A DNA stretch of 48,147 nt from NCBI GenBank assembly GCA_964425215.1, contig CAYRLW010000023.1, forward strand, positions 1 through 48,147, read 5' to 3'. The first letter of the stretch is position 1; every line of letters begins with the position of its first letter. The notes under the pieces were generated by a model. It was given only the letters and a program-made list of their open reading frames with translations. It was not told the DNA's origin and did not search any database. Of the stretch, positions 1-8,781 are shown in pieces. The position numbers and the translations under genes were made by a program. Origin of the DNA: CAYRLW01 sp964425215 (GTDB lineage Bacteria; Spirochaetota; Spirochaetia; Treponematales; Breznakiellaceae).

Positions 1-1371
1 CTGGTGGTGGACGGCAGTTACCAGGGGGTTCCCAAACCGGATTACCCCTTTTGGCGTTGGCTTACGGCTCCGATAGAAATACTCTTTGTCAGCGGAAACC
101 TGACCCTTATCACCATCATCCTTTTTATCTTTTGCGTCGGGGGTTCCATAGCGATTTTGGAACGGGCGGGGGTGATGGAAGAGCTGATTCGGCTGTTGGT
201 TTCCCGTTTTTCTAAGCGCAAGTACCGACTTATCGCCCTGGTAATCCTTTTCTTTATGGCCATTTCGAGCTTTATAGGGGTGTACGAAGGGATGGTCCCC
301 ATGATCATTTTTATCGTTCCCCTGGCCATTACCCTAGGCTGGGATTCCTTGACCGGCCTCGGGATGAGTCTGCTTCCCCTGGCCTTTGGCTTCGCTTCGG
401 CGGTGACCAATCCCTTTACCATCGCGGTGGCCCAAAAAATCGCCGATCTTCCCCTGTTTTCCGGGGCCTGGCTTCGGCTTATCTTCTTTGCCACCGTCTA
501 CGGCATCGTAACGGCCTTTGTAATCCGCCACGCGAAAAAGGTTGAACGGGATCCCCACCGTTCACCCACCTACGTTTTAGACGAAGAGATCCGCCAACGG
601 TTTTCCAAAACGGCGGGTCCCTCGGTTTTGGGGGAACCCTCCCCCTTGGGGGAAATCACAGCCCAGGGGGAAACTGTAGCCCTGGGAAGCGGTGTCGAGG
701 GAACCCAGCAGAAGGGACGGGCCCTGGTATGGTTCGCCCTCTGCGTCGCCGTGGCCATGGTAGTGGTTTTCGCAACCGCCCGCAGTCCAGTCCTTTCGGA
801 CCTGGCCTTTCCCATCATGGGGATTCTTTTTTTAATCGGTGGAATCGGGGGCGGCATTCTAGCCCGTCTGGGCGGCAAAAAGACAATCCAATCCTTTTTG
901 ACCGGTTCGGCGAACCTGCTTCCGGGGATCGTGCTGATCCTGATGGCCTACAGCGTGAAGCATATCATCGTCACGGGTAAAATTATGGATACCATCCTCT
1001 TTATGACCGCCCAGGCCATCCGTCAAGCCCCACCAATGGCGGGAGCTTTTCTGATGTACGCCGCCACGTTGGGGATGAACTTTTTTATCGGATCCGCCAG
1101 CGCTAAAGCCTTTTTAATGATGCCCCTTCTGTCGCCCCTGGCCGACTTGGTGGGGATAACCCGGCAGACGGCGGTGTTGGCCTTTGACTTTGGGGACGGG
1201 TTTTCCAATATGATATTCCCCACCAACGCCCTGCTCCTTATCGCCTTGTCCTTTACCGTGGTCAGCTACCCCAAATGGATGGCCTTTACGTGGAAGCTCC
1301 AGCTGGTAATCCTGGCCCTTACCTCGGCGTTCCTAGCCCTGGCCGTGGCGATTCATTTTGGGCCCTTTTAG
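1..1371 (+). CDS. YfcC-family membrane carrier, 5' end outside window
   Basis: This is the C-terminal part of a polytopic membrane protein of the YfcC/DcuC-like family, thought to carry C4-dicarboxylates, amino acids or peptides across the inner membrane; the substrate cannot be told here. The frame is open at base 1. Full-length relatives have an N-terminal helix and a periplasmic segment that are missing, so the gene begins upstream. Visible are about ten hydrophobic segments, a conserved GLGMSLLPLAFGFASAVTNP stretch near residues 120-140, and a second half with a similar reentrant FFIGSASAKA region. A hydrophilic cytoplasmic loop with repeated Gly/Pro/Glu sits between the halves at about residues 180-240. 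The gene converges on hydF with only 16 bases between the stops and no hairpin terminator. Confidence 0.75.
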   Translation: MVVDGSYQGVPKPDYPFWRWLTAPIEILFVSGNLTLITIILFIFCVGGSIAILERAGVMEELIRLLVSRFSKRKYRLIALVILFFMAISSFIGVYEGMVPMIIFIVPLAITLGWDSLTGLGMSLLPLAFGFASAVTNPFTIAVAQKIADLPLFSGAWLRLIFFATVYGIVTAFVIRHAKKVERDPHRSPTYVLDEEIRQRFSKTAGPSVLGEPSPLGEITAQGETVALGSGVEGTQQKGRALVWFALCVAVAMVVVFATARSPVLSDLAFPIMGILFLIGGIGGGILARLGGKKTIQSFLTGSANLLPGIVLILMAYSVKHIIVTGKIMDTILFMTAQAIRQAPPMAGAFLMYAATLGMNFFIGSASAKAFLMMPLLSPLADLVGITRQTAVLAFDFGDGFSNMIFPTNALLLIALSFTVVSYPKWMAFTWKLQLVILALTSAFLALAVAIHFGPF

Positions 1372-1387
1372 AACCAGCGAAGGTCGG

Positions 1388-2611
1388 TTACCGGGCGATC
1401 CCGTCCATCAGGCTCTGGTACGCCTCCCGGTACTCCGGAAAGGGTTCGATGGCCCGGGGAAGAAGACCGTTGGCCCAGGCAAGAAAAAGACCGTAATTGG
1501 TTACCGGCACCCCAAGGGCGGCAAGGTCGCATAGACGGGCTTTGAACGCGGCGCTGGTCATCATGCAGGCGGCGCAGTGGATTACCAGGTCCTGGGGGGT
1601 CAGGTCCGCTGGAATTTGCCGGACCGTCTGGAAACGCGCGTCAGGACTGACAAGCCGGGCAAAAAGCCGGGGTATTTTTACCGAGGCGATATCGTCGGCC
1701 CCCCGATGGTGGGAACAGGCTTCCATTACAAAGACCCTACCACCGTCCTGAAACCGGCCCAGGGCCCCCAAACCCCGTAAAAAGGGTTCCAGCTCCCCCT
1801 TTTTACGGGCAAAGAGGATAGAAAAACTGGTTAGCCGTTGATCCGCGTCGATATCCGCCGCCACCTTGGAAAAGGCCTGGCTGTCGGTGATCACCAGGGA
1901 AGGTCGTTGTTTAAAGTCCCGGTAGGTGTCGAAGAGCTCCCGTTCCTTTACCACGGTCACCCGGCAATCCTTGTCCAAGGCGTCCCGAATGGTTTCCACC
2001 TGGGGCTGAATAAGCCTCCCCTTGGGGGTAGCTAAATCGATGGGGGTGACCATGAGAATGTGGTCCCCCTCCCGGACCAGACCGTCCAAGGGAGCCGCCT
2101 CAAAGGAGGCTCCTTCGGCCAAGCCGGCTAAGGCGATCCGCAATGTAGCTCCGTCATCGCTCCGGTGATTCGAGACCACCAGGTGTTTTTTGTTCCCTAT
2201 CCAGGCTTTTTTTCCCTCCGACAGGGGGAGGTCTCCGTGGGTTACCACGATAAGATAGGGAACCGATCCCCGTTCCAGTCGCTCTAGAAGCCTTTTTTCC
2301 GGTTCCTCCACGTCCCTCTGCCCTGCCGTGGCAAATACAACGGCCCGGGCCGAGGCTAGGCGAGTCTCCGTACGGCCTACCCTTTGTCTCCCCAGCTCTC
2401 CCTCGTCGTCGATCCCTGCGGTATCGACAAAGGCCACGGGTCCCCACTGGGGTAGTTCCATTTTACGGACCACCGGGTCCGTGGTGGTCCCCGGCACCGC
2501 CGAAACGATGGCCACGTCCTTCCCAAAAATATTGTTTATCAGGCTGGATTTCCCAGCGTTTCGTAGGCCCACCACCACGATGGAGGCCGATTCTGCTAAG
2601 GGTGTTTCCAT
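1388..2611 (-). CDS. hydF: [FeFe]-hydrogenase maturation GTPase HydF
   Basis: HydF is the GTPase scaffold on which the 2Fe subcluster of the [FeFe]-hydrogenase H-cluster is completed and delivered to the apo-enzyme. The P-loop GLRNAGKSS lies at residues 15-23, the switch PGTTTDP near 40-46 and the G3 motif DTAG at 63-66. The family's cluster ligands are present in the C-terminal half: C299-x-H301, then HCxxC at 345-349. The length (407 aa) is normal. The ATG at 2611 is chosen over the TTG at 2617 because AAAGGA at 2618-2623 lies six bases upstream. The gene follows the lyase stop by two bases and is the last gene of the maturation operon. Identification is firm from motifs and neighbours. Confidence 0.95.
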   Translation of the reverse strand: METPLAESASIVVVGLRNAGKSSLINNIFGKDVAIVSAVPGTTTDPVVRKMELPQWGPVAFVDTAGIDDEGELGRQRVGRTETRLASARAVVFATAGQRDVEEPEKRLLERLERGSVPYLIVVTHGDLPLSEGKKAWIGNKKHLVVSNHRSDDGATLRIALAGLAEGASFEAAPLDGLVREGDHILMVTPIDLATPKGRLIQPQVETIRDALDKDCRVTVVKERELFDTYRDFKQRPSLVITDSQAFSKVAADIDADQRLTSFSILFARKKGELEPFLRGLGALGRFQDGGRVFVMEACSHHRGADDIASVKIPRLFARLVSPDARFQTVRQIPADLTPQDLVIHCAACMMTSAAFKARLCDLAALGVPVTNYGLFLAWANGLLPRAIEPFPEYREAYQSLMDGIAR

Positions 2612-2613
2612 AG

Positions 2614-4044
2614 TCAATCCTTTGTGATTGTTCCTTCATTTTTCTCCGACGCTTCTGTCGATCCTTTCTCCGACACCCCCGCCGAAACGGGAGATCGAAG
2701 TCCAAGACGGCGACGAATTACCCATCCTTCAAGACCGGTAACTTCGGATAAACGTCCAACAAGTTTTTCCTTTTCCACCGTTAACGGTTCCTCGGGGGAA
2801 GGACCATCCAGGGGAACCGGCGCCCCAGGGGCACCCTCAGAGAGGGTTTTAAGGAACCCGTAGGGAAGCTCCGGACGTAACGCGTTCAGGGGGGCGGAGG
2901 ACTGGGCCAAATTCCGAAAGCAACGAAGCGGGTCCACGCCGAGTCGGCTCAGTAGCCCCGTCGAAAGGGCATCCAAAGCTTTACCCAGGTCGTCGGAAGC
3001 CGAGAGGAGGGACGAAAGCATAAAGGGCCCGTAGGCGTTCAGTTGAAGAAACCCCTCCTCGGCGTATCGAAGTACCGCGTCGCAGGAAAACTGAGAGCGG
3101 ATAGCCAGACCGGAGGCAAACTCTACCAACACGGGGTTGTTTTTTGCCGGCATGGCGGTGGAACCCCACTGGAGTTGGGGAAGGATCAATTCCCCCACCG
3201 CCGAGGAGGTATAAAAAAAGAGGTCCCGGCAGAGCTTAACCAGATTTCCCGCGACAATTCTAAAGACCTGGGCCACCTCGGCCAGGTCGTCCCGCTGGGC
3301 CACCGCGTCGCTGAGGTTTTGGCTTCGTTGAAGCGGCAGTCCGGTGATCGAACGGAGGTGTCGTTCCACCGCGAAAAGGTAGGCTCCCCGGGCGCCGGAT
3401 CCACTACCTACGGCGGTTCCGCCAATAGGAACCGTTCGACTCCGTTCCTTGAGCTTTCCGAGACGCCAGCGGTCCCGTTCCGCCGACCCAGCCCAGGCGC
3501 TGGCCACAAGGGAAAGATCCATGGGGAGGGCCGATTGCCATTCGGTCCGGCCGGTCACCAGGATTCCCCGCCACGAGGCTTCCCGGGCGACCAGGGCTTC
3601 CTGGAGGCCTATTACGGAAGTTTCTATTCGACGAATAAGTCGCTGAACCACCACGATGACCGCGGTGGTTACCACATCGTTGGTGGATTGGGATCGGGCC
3701 CCGTCGTCCAGGGGGTGAAACCCCGTCTTCGGTCCGGCCTTTTCTTCCACCAGGGAAGCGAGAACCTCGCATATATTCATATGAAGGCTTGTCCCCGCCC
3801 CTCCTTGGGCTAGGTCTAGGGGAAACTCGCCATCGTATAGACCTTCCCTTATTTCCCCCAGGGCCTCTAGGGCGGCCTGGTATACCGCCGGTTTCCAGGG
3901 CGCTTCGGTCTCCTGAAGCGATCGGAGAGCCGCTTCTTTAACCTCCGCCAAGGCTTGAATCAACACCCGGGGCGTTTGACCCCGACCAAAATTGGCGATA
4001 GCCGCGGCGGTCTGATCGCCCCAACGGGGTGTCGTTTCGTTCAT
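2614..4044 (-). CDS. aspA: Aspartase/fumarase-superfamily lyase in hydrogenase maturation operon
   Basis: This is a member of the aspartase/fumarase superfamily, most likely aspartate ammonia-lyase (aspartate to fumarate plus ammonia). The superfamily signature GS-x2-M-x2-K-x-N is present as GSTAMPAKNNP, keeping the catalytic serine, lysine and asparagine of the flexible loop. Upstream are DLAQGGAGTS near residue 80 and a SQSTND motif near 117, both typical of aspartases. The C-terminus ends in a Ser/Glu/Thr-rich tail of about 25 residues that looks disordered. It overlaps hydE by four bases (ATGA). Genes of this family recur inside hydEFG clusters. Supplying ammonia for the azadithiolate bridge is a reasonable guess, but the sequence does not show it. 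Fumarase-like activity on another substrate is the alternative. Confidence 0.8.
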   Translation of the reverse strand: MNETTPRWGDQTAAAIANFGRGQTPRVLIQALAEVKEAALRSLQETEAPWKPAVYQAALEALGEIREGLYDGEFPLDLAQGGAGTSLHMNICEVLASLVEEKAGPKTGFHPLDDGARSQSTNDVVTTAVIVVVQRLIRRIETSVIGLQEALVAREASWRGILVTGRTEWQSALPMDLSLVASAWAGSAERDRWRLGKLKERSRTVPIGGTAVGSGSGARGAYLFAVERHLRSITGLPLQRSQNLSDAVAQRDDLAEVAQVFRIVAGNLVKLCRDLFFYTSSAVGELILPQLQWGSTAMPAKNNPVLVEFASGLAIRSQFSCDAVLRYAEEGFLQLNAYGPFMLSSLLSASDDLGKALDALSTGLLSRLGVDPLRCFRNLAQSSAPLNALRPELPYGFLKTLSEGAPGAPVPLDGPSPEEPLTVEKEKLVGRLSEVTGLEGWVIRRRLGLRSPVSAGVSEKGSTEASEKNEGTITKD

Positions 4045-5117
4045 AGACCGCCTTCCGTAACATCCTGAAGAAGTCCAGTTTGACCGGTCGCTTCCGGTCC
4101 CCGTGACTTAAGGGGGGAGCGCAGGCTTTGAAGCCGCAGGGCGTCTCCCCTATCCCAAGAAAGGGTAAGTCCCCGGCCCCGGACGCGAATATCCAGGCAC
4201 CCGATACAGTGGAACCCCGATTCGTCCAAGCAAATTTTACCCGGGTACAACTGATAGTTCCTTTTCTGCTCCGGGGGGGTGATATTCGGCATCAACACGT
4301 TGGCCCCCGCTTCCAGAAGCCGTTCCCGACCTTCACTGTGGACGGAACCGGCGGCGGTGGTAGCGGGGATGTGACACTCCGGCAAGACCAGCCGTAGCAG
4401 GGCCGTCGCGCGGATTGATAATTCCAAACTGCTTCCCTGGGCCTGAGCTAAGGGGGTCGCCGGGTGGGGAATAAAGGGCCCAACCCCGCCCATATCCAGC
4501 CGTAAGTTCTGACAGAGCATAATATTACGTACTAAGGTTTCCTCCGTTTCTCCGGGCAAACCGGTCATAAACCCCGAACCCACCTGCAGACCCGCAGATC
4601 GAAGGTCTTCCAGGGCCTGGAGCCGCCGTTTTAAGGGAATCCCGTTTCTGAGGTAACGGTGCAAAGCCGGATCGGCGGTTTCAAAGCGCATCAAGTACCG
4701 ATCCGCCCCGGCAGTCCGGAGCTCCTCGTACTCCCGGCGGCTCCGAATTCCAAAACTCAGGGTCAATGCCGGTTCCGGGCCCAGGGCGGAACGAGCAAGC
4801 TCGGTAAACCGGAGCAAACCGTCCCCCCGCAAGGCCGGGTCCTCGCCCCCTTGGAGCACAAAGGTGTGGAAGCCCGCCCGGAGGCCCGCTTGCAGGGTTT
4901 GCCGGAGGGTTTCGGGACTAAGGCGGTAGCGTTTTACGGTTCCGTTGCTCTTCCGGATCCCGCAGTACAGACAATCCATGGAGCAAAAATTGGTCGTTTC
5001 CACCAAAGCCCGGAGGAGAACCCCTTTACCGTGGATTCGATCGGTAAGGGCTCGGGCCTGGGATACCAACGTTTCCAGGGGCACGGAGGCCAATTCCCGA
5101 ATTTCAGATTCCGTCAT
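4041..5117 (-). CDS. hydE: [FeFe]-hydrogenase maturase HydE, radical SAM
   Basis: HydE is a radical S-adenosylmethionine enzyme that acts with HydG and HydF in building the H-cluster 2Fe unit. The CxxxCxxC cluster motif is C45-C49-C52 in a TTNFCSMDCLYCG context. The optional second cluster site found in some HydE proteins is kept as C296-x7-C304-x2-C307. The GGEDP motif for SAM binding lies at about residues 90-94. The length of 358 aa is typical. It overlaps hydG upstream and the lyase downstream by four bases each (ATGA), so translation is probably coupled. Homology to biotin synthase-like enzymes is excluded by the operon and by the C-terminal cysteines. Confidence 0.95.
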   Translation of the reverse strand: MTESEIRELASVPLETLVSQARALTDRIHGKGVLLRALVETTNFCSMDCLYCGIRKSNGTVKRYRLSPETLRQTLQAGLRAGFHTFVLQGGEDPALRGDGLLRFTELARSALGPEPALTLSFGIRSRREYEELRTAGADRYLMRFETADPALHRYLRNGIPLKRRLQALEDLRSAGLQVGSGFMTGLPGETEETLVRNIMLCQNLRLDMGGVGPFIPHPATPLAQAQGSSLELSIRATALLRLVLPECHIPATTAAGSVHSEGRERLLEAGANVLMPNITPPEQKRNYQLYPGKICLDESGFHCIGCLDIRVRGRGLTLSWDRGDALRLQSLRSPLKSRGPEATGQTGLLQDVTEGGL

Positions 5118-6535
5118 AGGTACAGGTCCCGTTCTCCCTGGGCGGTTTTTTGTAAAGCATCCCGGAGGTACGTCTGTCCTTTCTCCGTGGCGGACCCTTG
5201 CATGGTTTCTATAAGCCTAAAACCCTTAGTCCTCGTTTCCTCGGTCGCGTAGTCGTACAGGTATTCGGCAAAGGACACAAGTCCGTTGGGTAGGCAGAAT
5301 TCTTTTATAAGCCCCGGTTTTGCCAGGTCCATAAAGTCTGCCCCCGTACGTCCCCGGCGGTAACAGCCGGTACAGAAACTGGGAACGTATCCGTCGTCTA
5401 TCAAGTCCGAAATGGTCTCTTCCAAATTCCGCAGGTCCCCCAGGGCAAATTGGGCGGTGTGGGCGGCTATTTCGTTATGTTTTGCCGCATCGGTAGCAGG
5501 ACCAGTCCCCTCGTCGTACCCCCCTGGATCGGTCCGAGAACCGGCGGAAATTTGACTAACCCCGTAGGCCAACAGTTCTTTGCGGAATTCGGTCCGTTCC
5601 CGGGTAGAAAGAATAATCCCCACGTAGGGAAGGGTTATCCGAAGGATAGCGATCAATTTTTTAAAATCCTCGTCCCCCACAGGGTTCGGAACCACCTCGG
5701 CCCACGGGGCCCCGGGGGCAAACTCCACCCGGGGGACGCTTACCGTGTGGGGCCCCCAGCCGAAAGTTTCTTCCAAATGACGGGCGTGTTCCAACATTCC
5801 CGCCAGTTCGTAGCGCCAGTTTCCCAGACCAAAGAGGGCCCCCAGGCCAATATCGTCACACCCCCCTTCCATGGCCCGGTCCATCACGTACAACCGGTTC
5901 CGATAATCCGCCTTGGGTCCCGTCGGATGGGCTTCCTGGTATAGTTCCGGATCGTAGGTTTCTTGGAAACACACGTAAGTACCAATATCCGCCTTTTTTA
6001 GGGCACGAAAACCTTCCACGTCCAAGGGGGCCAGTTCCACGTTGATCCGCCGTACCCGGGCGTTCCCTACAGAGACACCATAGCAAGCCCGTATCGTATC
6101 GATGGTATAGGATAACGACTGTTTCGGCGATTCCCCGCAGATAATCAAAAGCCGTTTATGCCCCTGGGCCAAAAGGATCTCCGCTTGGCGGGTCACCTCC
6201 TGAATCGAAAGGACCCGCCGTTCCAAGTCCCGGTTTGACCGACGGAACGCGCAGTACACGCAGTCGTTTACGCAGTAATTCCCCGTATACACCGGGGCAA
6301 ACAGAACCATCCGTTTTCCGTAGATCGATTCTTTTACAAAAAGCGCCGTGTCCAATAAATCTTTGATCAAAGCGGGATCCCGAAGGGCCGCTAAATCGGC
6401 CGCCTCCTCGGTACTAAGACCCCGTAAAAGCCGCGCCTTGGCCAAAATATCCCGAACCCGTTCGGCCCTTGGTTCATCGCGAACCGCCAATTCGGCTAAT
6501 ATACCGTAATCAAGAAACGTGCTCTCCCTGTTCAT
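5114..6535 (-). CDS. hydG: [FeFe]-hydrogenase maturase HydG, tyrosine lyase
   Basis: HydG cleaves tyrosine to p-cresol and dehydroglycine and turns the latter into the CO and cyanide ligands of the H-cluster. The radical SAM cysteines are C88, C92 and C95 (CVNDCVYC). The HydG-specific C-terminal cluster motif C-x2-C-x22-C is intact at C388, C391 and C414, which separates it from the tyrosine lyase ThiH. The length is 473 aa. A good ribosome site (GGAGGG) lies about seven bases before the ATG, inside the end of the upstream regulator gene, which it overlaps by 26 bases. No hydrogenase structural gene is in the window, so the client enzyme is encoded elsewhere. Confidence 0.96.
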   Translation of the reverse strand: MNRESTFLDYGILAELAVRDEPRAERVRDILAKARLLRGLSTEEAADLAALRDPALIKDLLDTALFVKESIYGKRMVLFAPVYTGNYCVNDCVYCAFRRSNRDLERRVLSIQEVTRQAEILLAQGHKRLLIICGESPKQSLSYTIDTIRACYGVSVGNARVRRINVELAPLDVEGFRALKKADIGTYVCFQETYDPELYQEAHPTGPKADYRNRLYVMDRAMEGGCDDIGLGALFGLGNWRYELAGMLEHARHLEETFGWGPHTVSVPRVEFAPGAPWAEVVPNPVGDEDFKKLIAILRITLPYVGIILSTRERTEFRKELLAYGVSQISAGSRTDPGGYDEGTGPATDAAKHNEIAAHTAQFALGDLRNLEETISDLIDDGYVPSFCTGCYRRGRTGADFMDLAKPGLIKEFCLPNGLVSFAEYLYDYATEETRTKGFRLIETMQGSATEKGQTYLRDALQKTAQGERDLYL

Positions 6536-6791
6536 CCGTACCCTCCCGGTATCCCGTCAGGATCGACTTTACCTGTACCCCCGCCAAACGGCCCAACGGA
6601 CCGGTGAGGGCACCGATTTGATCGGTCGAACCTTCCACAACGAGGGAAATTACCTGAATACCCTTGTCCCGAAAGGGTATACCAAGCCGTCCCACTATAA
6701 TTTCGTTCTGGGCAGAGAGGATCTGGTTGATTCGGGGAATCGATTCACGACCTTGAATGAGAATTGCCACAACGCCAAGTCTCTTCTCCAT
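6510..6791 (-). CDS. TM1266-family iron-only hydrogenase system regulator
   Basis: This is a 93-residue ACT-like protein of the TM1266 family, which commonly leads or joins [FeFe]-hydrogenase maturation gene clusters and is annotated as a putative regulator. Recognisable parts are the N-terminal strand MEKRLGVVAILIQ, the central IIVGRLGIPFRDKGIQVISLVV segment, and the C-terminal LGRLAGVQVKSILT. There is no DNA-binding domain, so any control would be by ligand-dependent protein contact; this is inference. The ATG at 6791 has AAAGGAG at 6798-6804. The gene is first in the operon, behind a clear promoter. Confidence 0.85.
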   Translation of the reverse strand: MEKRLGVVAILIQGRESIPRINQILSAQNEIIVGRLGIPFRDKGIQVISLVVEGSTDQIGALTGPLGRLAGVQVKSILTGYREGTDEQGEHVS

Positions 6792-6861
6792 CGGAAACTC
6801 CTTTGGATAGGATGTAGGATGATACCTCGAGGTGGGACGATCCTCCCTCTCAGTAGTTAAT

Positions 6862-6890
6862 ATTTTATCGATTCTTTTTTATTGGGTCAA
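6862..6890 (-). promoter_or_regulatory. Sigma70-type promoter of the hydrogenase maturation operon
   Basis: On the minus strand a -35 box TTGACC (6885-6890) is separated by 17 bases from a -10 box TAAAAT (6862-6867). This gives a leader of roughly 65 bases before the first gene. The leader carries a perfect 10-base palindrome ACCTCGAGGT near 6826-6835, flanked by imperfect inverted arms. It could be an operator or a small hairpin. Confidence 0.7.
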
Positions 6891-6921
6891 GGGCTCGGGA
6901 GAACCGTGGCGTAAAGAGAAC

Positions 6922-8781
6922 CTACCACGTCTTTTCCTCGGTCTTTTTCGGTACCCCCAGGCCCCGAAGCTCGGCGACCTGATTAAGACGATCCAATTTT
7001 GCCATCCACCTTTGATACGCCGGACCGCACCGCTCAAGGATGGCCCGAAGCCGGCCTTCGGCGTCGGTGTATTCGGGAGCGTACTTTACAAAGGCAATTT
7101 TTTTTAGAAGGTCCAGGGACGACCGGATAAGGGATACGATAAGGACATTCCGCTTATCCGGAGAAACGGGATCCGACGATGGGACCCTATTCTCCAGGGC
7201 CGAAAGAACCACCCTAAGGGCTTCCCCGTGGGAAGCGCAGACGCATTTTTGCAGGCGTTCAATCCATCGATCCAGGGGGGGACCTTTTAGAAGGGTATTT
7301 CCTTGGGAATTGGTTTCAAATGCCCACATTCCATCAAAATACGCGGAAGGCGACGGGAGGGCCAGCCCCCAATCGGTAACCTGAAACTCCCCATTTGGAA
7401 ATTCGGAACGGACCCTAAGGGGATGGAAACGGCTTTCCAACAGGGTTTTTAAGGTTTCCCGTAGATTTCTCCGGCGCAGGGATTCTTGAATCGAAGGAGA
7501 CGGGGCTGAACGGCAATCCAAAATAAAAAGAAGTTCCCGCATCCGTTCTCGCCGATGGGTTCCCTGTTTCCCCCCCCGGTAGGCCGTGTAGGGGACCTCT
7601 TCCACCCGCAGGCTTCCCCGGTCCGCTAAAAGATCGGCCATACGGTCCACGGGTACGATACCCCCGTTATTATACGAAAGGAGGATAAACCGGGCATCGA
7701 TAGCGTCAAAAAGATTTTTAAAAGCCCCCAGGGCTTGATTTTTACCGCAAAAGAGCGATCGGGTTCGGTACCAATCCCGGCGTATTCCCGACCGGTCGAG
7801 CAAAAAGCCATCGGCGCCCCGTTCTTCCGACACCGCCGGCTTATCCCAACGGGCCAGGGTGGTTAAAAGGTGATAGTTGGAACCGTATTGATGCTGATTG
7901 TACGGCGGATCCAGGTACACCAGGTCCGCAGGATGGGAAGCGCACAGGACCGCCGCGTCCATCATGGATGCCGTAGCTTCCGGCCCATCGATCAAAACTG
8001 GTGGATGAAGCGACATGGGAGCCAAAATGCGACCCAGCGCGTCCTTCCCATGGCCCCCAAAACCCCGATGACAGGCCTTAAAAACCCCCGAAGTATTCGT
8101 GTGGGTAGCCGCCTGGTACAAAAGAGCGTCCACCAGGGTCGTTTTGGCGACCCTTTCGTAGTAGCCCTCTGTCCGTTTATCCCCGCTCCCTTCAAAGTCC
8201 AGGGGATCAAAGGGATACCGCCGCTCTACCGCTTCCCGAGCCCTATCCAAATAGCGGGCGTTTTCGGCGGTATAAAACAACCGTTCCCGTCGCCAATCGG
8301 CGTTTTCCGTGTCCTGGGGAGCGTAGTACCGACCCAAATAGGGGGAGGCCCCCTGGGCGTGGAAAAAGGCCTCTTCCCACGCGGCCCTGGACGCTCCCGC
8401 TTGTATCGTCCGCACTGCCTCGGAGGGTGCCGATCCGGAGGCAAAGGCGTGGAGGGCGGAAAACACGGCGTCGCTTCCCCCTTCCGAGGCAAAAGCTCGT
8501 TCCAAATCACCAGGCCCCGGAACAATACGGGCAAAGCCAATAAGAGCCCCGTAGTACTCCAGATCGTTGGTAAACACCGAAAAGCCAAGAGCTTTGGCCA
8601 ACCGGGAAACACCCCCCGAACCGGCAAAGGGGTCTAAAAAACGAAGGGGCTTACGGGTAGGGATGGAGTCGGCGCAGAGGGCTATATGTTTTCCAAGGAA
8701 CGGAAGAAGGGATCGCTTATTCCCAATATACGCGATTAATCCGGTGCTTATGTAGGGACTTTTATAATCCGGATCGTTCAT
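6922..8781 (-). CDS. D12-class N6-adenine DNA methyltransferase, no cognate nuclease
   Basis: This is a DNA adenine methyltransferase of the D12/Dam-like class (COG3392-like). The SAM-binding start motif AYIGNKRSLLPFL is near residues 15-27, motif I is FLDPFAGSGG near 47-56, and the catalytic motif is LDPPYNQHQYGSNYH. About 230 residues after the catalytic half match nothing I recognise; they are rich in Arg/Leu and may hold a target-recognition or interaction domain. I chose the ATG at 8781 because it overlaps the last codons of queD (coupled translation) and leaves the methyltransferase N-terminus at family length; an in-frame TTG at 8892 would add an unrelated 37-residue stretch. The product is 619 aa. 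No restriction gene lies beside it, so it looks like an orphan methylase. Its target site cannot be predicted. Confidence 0.85.
   Translation of the reverse strand: MNDPDYKSPYISTGLIAYIGNKRSLLPFLGKHIALCADSIPTRKPLRFLDPFAGSGGVSRLAKALGFSVFTNDLEYYGALIGFARIVPGPGDLERAFASEGGSDAVFSALHAFASGSAPSEAVRTIQAGASRAAWEEAFFHAQGASPYLGRYYAPQDTENADWRRERLFYTAENARYLDRAREAVERRYPFDPLDFEGSGDKRTEGYYERVAKTTLVDALLYQAATHTNTSGVFKACHRGFGGHGKDALGRILAPMSLHPPVLIDGPEATASMMDAAVLCASHPADLVYLDPPYNQHQYGSNYHLLTTLARWDKPAVSEERGADGFLLDRSGIRRDWYRTRSLFCGKNQALGAFKNLFDAIDARFILLSYNNGGIVPVDRMADLLADRGSLRVEEVPYTAYRGGKQGTHRRERMRELLFILDCRSAPSPSIQESLRRRNLRETLKTLLESRFHPLRVRSEFPNGEFQVTDWGLALPSPSAYFDGMWAFETNSQGNTLLKGPPLDRWIERLQKCVCASHGEALRVVLSALENRVPSSDPVSPDKRNVLIVSLIRSSLDLLKKIAFVKYAPEYTDAEGRLRAILERCGPAYQRWMAKLDRLNQVAELRGLGVPKKTEEKTW

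Noticed and set aside
1388..6791. Hydrogenase structural genes (hydA-type) within the hyd cluster.
   Set aside because: No protein with H-cluster motifs occurs anywhere in the window; only maturation and regulatory genes are present.
6922..8781. A restriction-modification or other defence island around the adenine methyltransferase.
   Set aside because: Neighbours are queD, murE and hydrogenase maturation genes; no nuclease, helicase or mobile gene lies nearby.
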